DNA of 10,223 bases from DATBFX01 sp036558305. GTDB taxonomy: Bacteria > Chloroflexota > Chloroflexia > Thermomicrobiales > UBA6265. How positions within the stretch are numbered: position 1 is the first letter of the stretch; the number at the start of each line of letters is the position of its first letter. The notes under the pieces are model-generated. The model was not told where the DNA came from and did no database searches. It worked only from the letters and a program-made list of their open reading frames with translations. Where the stretch lies: assembly GCA_036558305.1 (NCBI GenBank), contig DATBFX010000216.1, positions 1 to 10,223 on the forward strand, written 5' to 3'. Position numbers and translations under genes: made by a program. This document shows, one piece after another, positions 1-5,238 of the stretch.

Positions 1-395
1 CGCCACGGCGATTCCACCCCCGGCGCGCAGCGCACCTCGATTCGTCGCCCGATCCGCAACCGGTAGGTCACGCCCGGTATCCGCCGCGACGGCAATTCCA
101 CGAATCCCACTCGGCGGACTCGCGCCCAGACGTCCTCGCCAACCGTGAGACGGGCCACTTCCTCGGCACGTTTTCGTGCCGCCGCGTAGTCGTCGGCTTT
201 GAACCCGAAGCCCGCGCTCCGTTTCGGCAGGTGTCCCCACCGGTGCCGCCACGGGCACTCCACCGCATCGCCATGCGCATCCGGCAACCCGTCGTCGCCG
301 GAGAACCCCCACTCGTCGAACGGTTCGTCCAGGCCCTGCCGCAACCAGGCGATCAGCCGCCGGTGCGCCTCAACGATCCACATCGCCGCCCGCAT
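1..395 (-). CDS. Hypothetical protein, C-terminus cut by window edge
   Basis: A minus-strand frame is open from an ATG at 395 to the left edge (131 codons) with no stop, so the C-terminus lies outside the window. The visible part is rich in Trp, Arg and Asp. It has a helical N-terminus (start MRAAMWIVEAHRRL), a Trp/His/Pro-rich stretch (ECPWRHRWGHLPKR, about residues 52-65), a helix (about 74-94), and a likely beta-rich segment beginning GFVELPSRRIPGVTYRLR. I have the impression of similar 'PSR..PG..YR' segments in uncharacterised Chloroflexota and Actinobacteria proteins, but I cannot name a family. A second in-frame ATG at 383 is an alternative start, and neither has an ideally spaced ribosome binding site. 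The gene lies downstream of the small gene at 470-706 in the same direction and may be co-transcribed with it. Function unknown. Confidence 0.6.
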   Translation of the reverse strand, partial: MRAAMWIVEAHRRLIAWLRQGLDEPFDEWGFSGDDGLPDAHGDAVECPWRHRWGHLPKRSAGFGFKADDYAAARKRAEEVARLTVGEDVWARVRRVGFVELPSRRIPGVTYRLRIGRRIEVRCAPGVESPW

Positions 396-424
396 CCTTC
401 GCCCGACACGGCACCCCCATCCCT

Positions 425-466
425 CCTTCCCCCCGACGATCGGGGGGAAGGGTTGGGGTTAGGGGG
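425..466. repeat. Perfect GC hairpin joined to a G-quadruplex motif
   Basis: Positions 425-436 and 440-451 form a perfect 12-bp inverted repeat with a 3-nt loop (CGA). The right arm runs into four G-runs on the plus strand (442-447, 450-452, 455-458, 462-466) with loops of 2, 2 and 3 nt, which fits the canonical G3+N1-7 quadruplex pattern. It sits in the 74-nt gap between two minus-strand genes, just after the stop codon at 470-472. No T-tract follows on the minus strand, so it is not a classical intrinsic terminator. It may instead attenuate transcription or be a dispersed intergenic repeat. Confidence 0.6.
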
Positions 467-469
467 CGG

Positions 470-706
470 TCAACCGCCGGCGATCGGCGCGATGATCTGG
501 TATTCCTCGGCTTCGGGATCGAACGCGCCGTGGTCGAGGACGTGCACGCCGTCGACCTTCTTCGAGACAGCGCAGCCGGCCGCCCGCGCCTCGCGCAGGA
601 TCCGCTCGGCCTCGGCGATCGCCTCGCGTGCCTCCTCGGTATCGGTGTCCGTGCTCCACGCTACGACCTGGTGTCCGCGACGGTTGGCAACGATGATGCG
701 TCCCAC
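470..706 (-). CDS. Small protein ending in Gly-Gly, possible ubiquitin-like fold
   Basis: This encodes 78 residues from a GTG at 706, chosen because AAAGGAG lies 6 nt upstream. The frame extends further upstream but lacks a comparable site. The predicted layout is a beta-hairpin (residues 3-17, GRIIVANRRGHQVVAWS), a long helix (about 21-44), then strands, with the ending EEYQIIAPIAGG. Two strands, one helix, more strands and a bare C-terminal Gly-Gly resemble beta-grasp proteins of the MoaD/ThiS/ubiquitin-like type, whose tails often read P-x-x-G-G. I also recall small uncharacterised bacterial proteins with an 'FDP.AE' then 'GG' ending. That the gene is real is well supported by its start site and its compact length. 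The ubiquitin-like assignment is inference only. No E1-like (ThiF), E2-like or JAB peptidase gene is visible, although the next gene downstream runs off the edge. Confidence 0.7.
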   Translation of the reverse strand: MGRIIVANRRGHQVVAWSTDTDTEEAREAIAEAERILREARAAGCAVSKKVDGVHVLDHGAFDPEAEEYQIIAPIAGG

Positions 707-1099
707 GTCGGACTCCTTTCTTCGCCTGAGCGACCCGAAAGGGAACGGTCTGCCCGGCACCCCGGCCGCCTCGTCGGCGGCCCCACCGGCCAAACCAGGA
801 GGATCGCCGGTCGTCGACACGTCCGTGCCCCCGGCATCTACGCAATCTACTCCCGTTGTCCGCAACATGCAACCACCCAACGCCAACCTTTGCTACCAGC
901 AACCATCCTCACCGCTCGCGCCCCGCTCTGGCCGCGGCCTCGGTCTCGGCAAATCTGCCGAGTGGCACCGTCCCGGTCCGCGATTCGCCGCGCGCCGGAA
1001 AGTGGCACTCCTGCCGATGGCGGATCGCGCCCCGGCGGGTAGGCTGATCGCACAGACACCACAGCACGGACGGTCGATCGGGGAGAGAGGAGACCATCG
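707..1099. other. Divergent intergenic region with candidate promoter
   Basis: These 393 nt separate the minus-strand small gene (start 706) from the plus-strand secreted-protein gene (start 1100), so both should have promoters here. The frames that cross it in both directions are Arg/Pro-rich and lack start signals. A 7-bp GC hairpin (764-770 with 776-782) lies in the leader of the minus-strand gene. The plus-strand ribosome binding site AGAGGAG (about 1086-1092) ends the region. No RNA gene is recognised. Confidence 0.5.
844..872 (-). promoter_or_regulatory. Candidate sigma-70-type promoter for the small gene at 706
   Basis: Read on the minus strand, TTGCAT (867-872) and TAGATT (844-849) are separated by exactly 17 nt. 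The -10 matches TATAAT at four of six positions and the -35 matches TTGACA at its first three. The implied leader of about 130 nt contains the 7-bp hairpin noted nearby. The matches are modest and could be chance. Confidence 0.3.
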
Positions 1100-1666
1100 A
1101 TGGAGACGCAACTGCGGTCGTTCGGATTGGGGCGGTACCTGGTGACGGTACTGGTCGCGAGCGTCGCGGTCCTCGGCGCCGGCGGTTTCCATGCCGCGCG
1201 GGCCGCCGACGCCCCAACGCTCGAACTGGTTTTCGAATCCCGGCTTTGCCCGTCGCCGCCTCCCCTTTCGGGACTCGACTGGTTCAACGGCTGCGGCTTG
1301 TCCACCTCGGCGGTGCCGGTGATCCGGGTCGCCGGTTCGCTGGGGCCGAACCGCACCTTCCCCCTGCCGATCACCACCTCGGCGGCCCTGAGCGGACAGG
1401 AACCGGGGCACTACGCGCGATTCGACCTGACGCCCGACCCGCGCACGATCACGATCCGGTACGTCGGCCACGCCGCGCTCCGGCTGCGCGCCGTGATGTG
1501 CTGGTGGAACGACGGCAAGGCGTGGGTTGCCTCCCCGTTCCGCCTCCCCCAGCAGAGCCAGACCGCTACCCTCGACTGGTCGGTGCCGGCATCGCACGGC
1601 GCGGCGCCGATCGCCGGCCTCAACTGCATCCTCCTCTTCACCACGCAACCCCAACCGTCGCTCTGA
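1100..1666 (+). CDS. Secreted hypothetical protein with four cysteines
   Basis: This encodes 188 residues starting at an ATG with AGAGGAG 7 nt upstream. The N-terminus is a typical Sec signal peptide: a polar start with Arg6 and Arg12, a hydrophobic core at about residues 13-29, and a likely signal peptidase I site after AARA (about residue 35). The mature part, about 153 residues, has no transmembrane segment. It carries four cysteines (50, 65, 134, 176), an even number consistent with two disulfides in an extracytoplasmic protein. It looks beta-rich (TITIRYVGHAALRLRAVMC, TATLDWSVP). I recognise no family or catalytic motif. It stands alone: the upstream gene is divergent and a strong hairpin (1695-1726) follows. 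An overlapping minus-strand frame is Arg-rich and was judged a shadow. Confidence 0.75.
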   Translation: METQLRSFGLGRYLVTVLVASVAVLGAGGFHAARAADAPTLELVFESRLCPSPPPLSGLDWFNGCGLSTSAVPVIRVAGSLGPNRTFPLPITTSAALSGQEPGHYARFDLTPDPRTITIRYVGHAALRLRAVMCWWNDGKAWVASPFRLPQQSQTATLDWSVPASHGAAPIAGLNCILLFTTQPQPSL

Positions 1667-1694
1667 GCGGCGATCCAAGCGTCCCGTCACGGAC

Positions 1695-1726
1695 CCGGCG
1701 CGGCGGCAATTCGGCCGCCGCGCCGG
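1695..1726 (+). terminator. Strong GC hairpin after the secreted-protein gene
   Basis: Positions 1695-1707 and 1714-1726 form a perfect 13-bp stem with a 6-nt loop (AATTCG), starting about 29 nt after the stop codon at 1664-1666. No T-run follows, so termination would rely on hairpin strength or the hairpin may act as a 3' stabiliser. Confidence 0.55.
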
Positions 1727-1880
1727 TTGCGGTCGAAACCGGGATGGGCTGGACGCGCACCGGTTCGGCACGACGCCTGTCTTAATCTGAATTTCGCGAG
1801 GCCGCTCTCTGACGCCACGACTGAAATTTATGCAATTCGCAATCCTGGCCCCGATTCCGCCGTCCCCTCGATCAACGAAC

Positions 1881-1908
1881 GGCCCATTCTTGGCCCATTC
1901 CGGCCCAT
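1881..1908 (+). repeat. Three GGCCCAT direct repeats at helical-turn spacing
   Basis: GGCCCAT occurs at 1881-1887, 1892-1898 and 1902-1908, so the copies start 11 and 10 nt apart, about one DNA helical turn. They lie about 125 nt upstream of the start at 2033. The phasing would put all copies on one face of the helix, as in some activator or repressor sites. No known regulator motif is recognised. Confidence 0.4.
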
Positions 1909-2032
1909 GACCGGTTGCCAACTGCGTCCGTCATTGCTTCAATGGGTTCGACCGCCCCTTGGCGCGTGGTGACGTGATCTCGCGCGGTCGGGCACCACAG
2001 CGGATCCGATCGACGACAGTGAGGAGAGAACG

Positions 2033-2641
2033 ATGAGCGGACTTCTCAAGAAACTGTTCGGCGGCGACGACGACGCGCAGCACGTCGCGGACGATGCCGC
2101 GGCGGCTGCCGGTGGCTCTGGTGCGACCGGTCTCCTCGACCAGGCGTCCGAGTTGCTCGGCGGCAAAATCCCGGACATCGGCGAACTCCAGAAGGCGGTC
2201 GATGGGCTCTCCCAGCCGGAGCTGCAGAACGCGGCGACCTCGGCCATGCAGCAGGTCGACGGTTCCACCCGCACCGACTTCGGCAAACTGCTCCAGGGCT
2301 TTCTCAATCAGAGCGGCGGCGCGCAAGCGCCAGCCGGCGTCGCCAGCGGCGATCCGAACGCCCTCGGTCAAGCGGTCTCCGGCGTCCTAAAGGGCCAAGG
2401 CGGGCTCGGAGCGCTGGCCGGACTCTTCTCGGCCAGCGGCGGAGCCGCACCGGGCGCGGCCGGCGCCCCTGCCACGGGCGGTGTCCAGATCCAACAGGCC
2501 GGCCCGGCTCCCGCGGCCGGCGGCGCGGCCGGTGCGGCCGGTGGCCTGGACATCGGGGCGCTCCTGAGCAACCCGATGGCCAAAGCCATCCTCGCCGCCC
2601 TCATCCCCGCCATCATGAAGGCGTTTCAAGGGAAGCAGTAG
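2033..2641 (+). CDS. Ala/Gly-rich hypothetical protein with amphipathic ends
   Basis: This encodes 202 residues from an ATG with GAGGAG 6 nt upstream. The N-terminus (MSGLLKKLFGGDDD) looks like a short amphipathic membrane-binding helix. Residues 32-95 contain a helical Leu/Gln-rich domain (GLLDQASELLGG, ELQKAVDGLS, FGKLLQGFLNQ). Residues 95-171 are low-complexity Ala/Gly/Pro. The C-terminus (NPMAKAILAALIPAIMKAF, about 180-198) is a strongly hydrophobic helix that could insert in or lie on the membrane. There is no signal peptide. The Gly/Leu helical part recalls small bacterial proteins such as the DUF937/YidB type, but the match is by impression only. A hairpin terminator follows at 2679-2708, so it is probably monocistronic. 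Function unknown. Confidence 0.7.
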   Translation: MSGLLKKLFGGDDDAQHVADDAAAAAGGSGATGLLDQASELLGGKIPDIGELQKAVDGLSQPELQNAATSAMQQVDGSTRTDFGKLLQGFLNQSGGAQAPAGVASGDPNALGQAVSGVLKGQGGLGALAGLFSASGGAAPGAAGAPATGGVQIQQAGPAPAAGGAAGAAGGLDIGALLSNPMAKAILAALIPAIMKAFQGKQ

Positions 2642-2678
2642 GCCCAGCGGCTGGCGCGCCCACCTCTCGATCGCTAAG

Positions 2679-2708
2679 ACGGGGCCGGCAAGTGACTGCC
2701 GGCCCCGT
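2679..2708 (+). terminator. Hairpin terminator after the Ala/Gly-rich protein gene
   Basis: Positions 2679-2690 and 2697-2708 form a perfect 12-bp GC stem with a 6-nt loop (AGTGAC), 38 nt after the stop codon. The sequence after it (TGGCTTGG) is only slightly T-enriched, so this is a strong hairpin with a poor U-tract. Confidence 0.6.
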
Positions 2709-2736
2709 TGGCTTGGGAGCCGCGCCCCGGCTGCAT

Positions 2737-2745
2737 TGCTACAAT
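2737..2745 (+). promoter_or_regulatory. Extended -10 promoter element for the M20 peptidase gene
   Basis: TGCTACAAT gives an extended -10 (TGn followed by TACAAT, five of six matches to TATAAT), 63 nt before the GTG at 2808. No good -35 lies at 17 nt, which is usual for extended -10 promoters. Transcription would start near 2752, placing the heptamer array at 2755-2789 within the 5' leader. Confidence 0.45.
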
Positions 2746-2754
2746 CCCTCCCCC

Positions 2755-2789
2755 ACGACTCGAAGCTCGAAGCTCGTAGCTCCAAGCTC
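2755..2789 (+). repeat. Heptanucleotide tandem array, unit GAAGCTC
   Basis: Five consecutive 7-nt units are present: ACGACTC, GAAGCTC, GAAGCTC, GTAGCTC and CAAGCTC. Two are identical and the others are degenerate. The array lies between the candidate -10 and the ribosome binding site of the M20 peptidase gene, so it is probably transcribed as leader. The same unit recurs downstream of that gene at 4173-4200. Confidence 0.75.
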
Positions 2790-2807
2790 GCTACCCGGAG
2801 GGATTCC

Positions 2808-4121
2808 GTGACTCAATCCGACACGCTCAACCGCGTCCTCGCTGCCGTCGACGCCCGCGCCGGCGAAATCGTCGACTTCGCGGCCGAACTCGTCCGCCGT
2901 CCGTCGATCAACCCCGATTTGGAACCCAACCCGGACGCCGAGCGACCGGCCCAGGACTGGCTCCGCGACCGGTTCGCCGCCGACGGCGACTACGAGATCG
3001 ACTACTGGTCCCTCGTCGAAAACCGGCCCAACGTCGTCGCGACCCGCAGAGGTAGTGGCGGCGGTCGCTCCCTGATCTGGTCCGCCCACACCGACGTCGT
3101 CCCGGTCACGCCCGAGCAGGCCGAGCAGTGGCAGGGCGCCGGGCCCTTCTCGGGCGAGGTTCGCGACGGTAAGCTCTGGGGCCGCGGCGCCTCCGACATG
3201 AAGGGGGCGATCGCCGCGTATGCGATGGCCGCCCGCATCCTTCACGACCTCGGCATCCGTCTCCAAGGCGACCTCATCCTCTCCCAGGCCGTCGGCGAGG
3301 AGGCCGGCCGCCGCGACATCGGCTGCAACACGGTCCTCGACCGCGGCCACCGCGCCGACTTCGCGATCTTTCCCGAGATCTCGAACTTTGCCATCCATCC
3401 GACGATCAAGGGAGAGATCTACTTCAAGCTGACCGTCCCCGGAAAATCGACCCACATCTGCAACCGCAACCTCGTCGCCCAGCCCCTCCCCTACGGCGTC
3501 GAGCGCCCCGGCGTCAGCGCCATCGACAACATGCTCAAGTACCAGCTCGCCATCCTCGACCTCGAAAAGCAGTGGAACCTCTGGCGCTCCAATCCGCACG
3601 TCCCGCCCGGCGGTATGTTCGTCAACATCAACACGATGCAGGCCGGCACCTCGCTCACCTCCGTCCCCGACAGCGCCGAAGCTACCGGCTCCCTCCTCTT
3701 CAACCCCGATCTCACCGGCGCCGAGGTGATGGCCGAACTCCGCGCCGCCCTCGACCGCGTGACCCAATCCGACTACTGGTTGCGCGACCACCCACCGTTC
3801 CTCGACCTTCCTCTCGATGCGGCCAGCGCCGCCCCCTGGCTCAAAGAACCGGTCAATCTCCCGCACGACCACCCCGCCATCGCCGTCATCCAACAGGCCA
3901 TGTGCGACGTGACGGGAGAGGCGGCGCCCGTCTCCATTTCCCCATTTGTCTGCGACGCCAACTTCTGGTTCCCCCTCGGCCAACCGTGCCTCGTCTTCGG
4001 GATCGGCGATCCGACCTACGGCACCCACGGCACCAACGAATTCCTCCCGGTCGCCGACCTCGTCAAAGCCACCAAAGTCTTCGCCGCGATCACGATGGAG
4101 TGGTGCGGCGTCGACGAGTGA
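2808..4121 (+). CDS. M20-family metallopeptidase / deacylase (ArgE/DapE-like)
   Basis: This encodes 437 residues from a GTG with CGGAGGG 5 nt upstream. The frame extends 72 nt further to an ATG, but that extension only translates the heptamer array and was excluded. The metal and catalytic motifs of M20 hydrolases are present in order: His94 and Asp96 (SAHTDVVP), Asp130 (WGRGASDMKG), the Glu164-Glu165 pair (AVGEEAG), a likely ligand Glu190 (FPEIS), and His407 near the C-terminus (YGTHGTNEFLPVADL). An inserted dimerisation domain occupies about residues 195-320. Such enzymes use two zinc ions to cleave amide bonds in N-acyl amino acids, succinyl-diaminopimelate or dipeptides in the cytoplasm. 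Length is normal for ArgE/DapE-type members. Substrate cannot be read from sequence, and neighbours give no pathway context. Heptamer arrays flank both ends, and the 3' one overlaps the stop codon. Confidence 0.9.
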   Translation: MTQSDTLNRVLAAVDARAGEIVDFAAELVRRPSINPDLEPNPDAERPAQDWLRDRFAADGDYEIDYWSLVENRPNVVATRRGSGGGRSLIWSAHTDVVPVTPEQAEQWQGAGPFSGEVRDGKLWGRGASDMKGAIAAYAMAARILHDLGIRLQGDLILSQAVGEEAGRRDIGCNTVLDRGHRADFAIFPEISNFAIHPTIKGEIYFKLTVPGKSTHICNRNLVAQPLPYGVERPGVSAIDNMLKYQLAILDLEKQWNLWRSNPHVPPGGMFVNINTMQAGTSLTSVPDSAEATGSLLFNPDLTGAEVMAELRAALDRVTQSDYWLRDHPPFLDLPLDAASAAPWLKEPVNLPHDHPAIAVIQQAMCDVTGEAAPVSISPFVCDANFWFPLGQPCLVFGIGDPTYGTHGTNEFLPVADLVKATKVFAAITMEWCGVDE

Positions 4122-4158
4122 CAAGTCGAAAGTGACAGGTGGCAAGTGGCAAGAGTGA
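4117..4158 (+). repeat. Heptanucleotide array, unit AGTGGCA, overlapping a stop codon
   Basis: Six consecutive 7-nt units are present: AGTGACA, AGTCGAA, AGTGACA, GGTGGCA, AGTGGCA and AGAGTGA. The first contains the TGA stop of the M20 peptidase gene. The part at 4139-4153 (GTGGCAAGTGGCAAG) is a perfect inverted copy of 4205-4219. Confidence 0.7.
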
Positions 4159-4172
4159 AGGAGCGCGCTGCC

Positions 4173-4200
4173 AAAGCTCGAAGCCCGAAGCTCGAAGCGC
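4173..4200 (+). repeat. Heptanucleotide array, unit GAAGCTC (second locus)
   Basis: Four 7-nt units are present: AAAGCTC, GAAGCCC, GAAGCTC and GAAGCGC. The unit and orientation are the same as at 2755-2789, so the M20 peptidase gene lies between two direct copies. Here the array forms the loop region between the two inverted AGTGGCA/ACTTGCC arms. Confidence 0.7.
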
Positions 4201-4203
4201 GTT

Positions 4204-4238
4204 ACTTGCCACTTGCCACTCGCCACTCGCCACGTGCC
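4204..4238 (+). repeat. Heptanucleotide array, unit ACTTGCC (inverse of AGTGGCA)
   Basis: Five consecutive units are present: ACTTGCC twice, ACTCGCC twice, and ACGTGCC. ACTTGCC is the reverse complement, with rotation, of the AGTGGCA unit at 4117-4158, so the two arrays can pair (15 perfect bp, 4139-4153 with 4205-4219) around a 51-nt interval. The unit contains TTGCCA, close to a -35 box. A TACCAT hexamer at 4251-4256 could act as -10 for the next gene, but the spacing is only approximate (18 nt from the degenerate TCGCCA at 4227). Confidence 0.7.
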
Positions 4239-4297
4239 GCTCGTCGGCGGTACCATTCCCGTATCCGGCCGGCCGTGATCAACCGGAGCGGCGAGTG

Positions 4298-5014
4298 ATG
4301 ACCACCAAGACTCCCCCGCCTCGAACCGAATGGCAACGCGGTACCGGTGCGATCGCTGCGAACGGCGACTCTGCGCAGGAGTTGGTCGCCGAACTCGCTC
4401 GCCTGCGCGAGCGATTCGTCGCCTACGAACGGCTCGACCACCAACTCGACGAGATGGTGACCGGTCTCACCGACCTGCTCCGCGGCGCGACCGAGCTGCG
4501 CCGTCGTACCAACCAGGACATCGCCGCCGCCATCGCCCGCTGCGAAGCATTGATTGCCGACGACCGCGCCCACCATCGCGACACCCTTTCGTCGCTCCTG
4601 GCCGATCTCGACACCGCCCAACGCCGCACCGCCGCCGTCACCGCGGCGGTCGCCAACCTGAAGGACGAACTCGCCGACATTGCGCACCGTTTGCCCGAAT
4701 CCCACCACCCAACCGCTGGTCCGCCTACCGCCTACCGCCTACCGCCTTCCGCCCCGACGTCGCTGGCGCTCGCGATCCGGGGCGTTCCGAGTGTCGCCGC
4801 GGCGCTGACGCTCCAGCGCTTCATCACCGGGCTGCGGCCGGTCACGGCGATCCAAACGCGCGAATTCGCCGCCGGCGAACTCCGCCTGCACCTCGACCTG
4901 ACCGGACCGTTCGCCGTCGCCGACCTCGCGGCATTCCCCGACGGTTCGCTCGAGGTGGTCGAGGAGCGAGCGGACCGATTGGTACTCCACTACGCCCCAT
5001 CGGCGGTCACCTGA
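4298..5014 (+). CDS. Coiled-coil protein with C-terminal alpha/beta domain
   Basis: This encodes 238 residues from an ATG with GGAG 9 nt upstream. The GTG at 4295, directly before it, would give a 6-nt spacing and is an equally possible start. Residues 25-131 are long amphipathic helices rich in Leu, Arg, Ala and Asp (e.g. LVAELARLRERFVAYERLD), predicted as coiled coil. Residues 132-153 are a Pro-rich linker encoded by a 7-nt tandem repeat. Residues 154-238 look like a compact beta-alpha-beta-beta-alpha-beta domain (LALAIRGVP, LTLQRFITGL, GELRLHLDL, ADRLVLHYA), similar in layout to ferredoxin-like ligand or interaction domains. There is no signal peptide and no membrane segment, so it is likely cytoplasmic. 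A second coiled-coil gene follows 224 nt downstream. Function unknown; a structural, regulatory or partner-binding role is a guess. Confidence 0.75.
   Translation: MTTKTPPPRTEWQRGTGAIAANGDSAQELVAELARLRERFVAYERLDHQLDEMVTGLTDLLRGATELRRRTNQDIAAAIARCEALIADDRAHHRDTLSSLLADLDTAQRRTAAVTAAVANLKDELADIAHRLPESHHPTAGPPTAYRLPPSAPTSLALAIRGVPSVAAALTLQRFITGLRPVTAIQTREFAAGELRLHLDLTGPFAVADLAAFPDGSLEVVEERADRLVLHYAPSAVT
4721..4755 (+). repeat. Heptanucleotide array CCGCCTA inside a coding region
   Basis: Five consecutive 7-nt units are present: CCGCCTA three times, then CCGCCTT and CCGCCCC. It lies within the coiled-coil gene and encodes the Pro-rich linker (about residues 142-153, PTAYRLPPSAP). Because 7 is not a multiple of 3, adding or losing one unit would shift the frame, while three units (21 nt) keep it. 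Confidence 0.75.
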
Positions 5015-5238
5015 TCCCCCAAACGGGTCATCGTGACTTCCGGGCTATCCATCGATCTCCCCGCATCCGTCCGCGTCGTCTAACGTGGTACTCGGCAACA
5101 CAACGCCCCGACCGTGGCGTGGAGACGACGGATTTCGGCCAGCGGTTGGGGTTCGAGAGGCGGCACGACATCCGCCTCCCACAGAGTTCGGCGCCCGGCA
5201 GAAGCAGCGCTCGCCGCGCGCGATCGACGGAGGAACCG

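Larger units (their letters stand above)
1667..2032. other. Intergenic region with locally AT-rich stretch
   Basis: These 366 nt between two plus-strand genes hold the terminator hairpin at 1695-1726, a stretch at about 1785-1850 that is clearly more AT-rich than the rest of the window, three GGCCCAT direct repeats (1881-1908), and the ribosome binding site GAGGAG (about 2021-2026) of the next gene. I found no convincing protein gene or structured RNA. The AT-rich stretch is the most likely place for the promoter of the downstream gene, but no clear -35/-10 pair could be fixed. Confidence 0.45.

Noticed and set aside
231..1145. Plus-strand frame of 304 codons over the left edge genes
   Set aside because: Pro/Arg/Ser-rich low-complexity translation running through the hairpin and antisense to the 78-residue gene; no ribosome binding site.
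893..1921. Long minus-strand frame (342 codons) across the secreted-protein gene
   Set aside because: Arg/Gly-rich translation without a family signature, and it overlaps a plus-strand gene with signal peptide and good ribosome binding site. Typical GC-rich shadow frame.
4117..4238. Repeats considered as a CRISPR array
   Set aside because: Units are 7 nt, contiguous and without spacers.
2739..4256. Minus-strand frame of 505 codons antisense to the M20 peptidase
   Set aside because: Val/Gly/Asp-rich mirror of the opposite strand; the plus strand carries all M20 catalytic motifs.
4139..4297. N-terminal extension of the first coiled-coil protein
   Set aside because: It only translates the heptamer arrays, and a GGAG site precedes the start at 4295/4298.
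4330..5238. Upstream extension of the acidic coiled-coil protein
   Set aside because: Arg/Pro-rich sequence in another frame of the preceding gene; the ATG at 5239 has a strong ribosome binding site.
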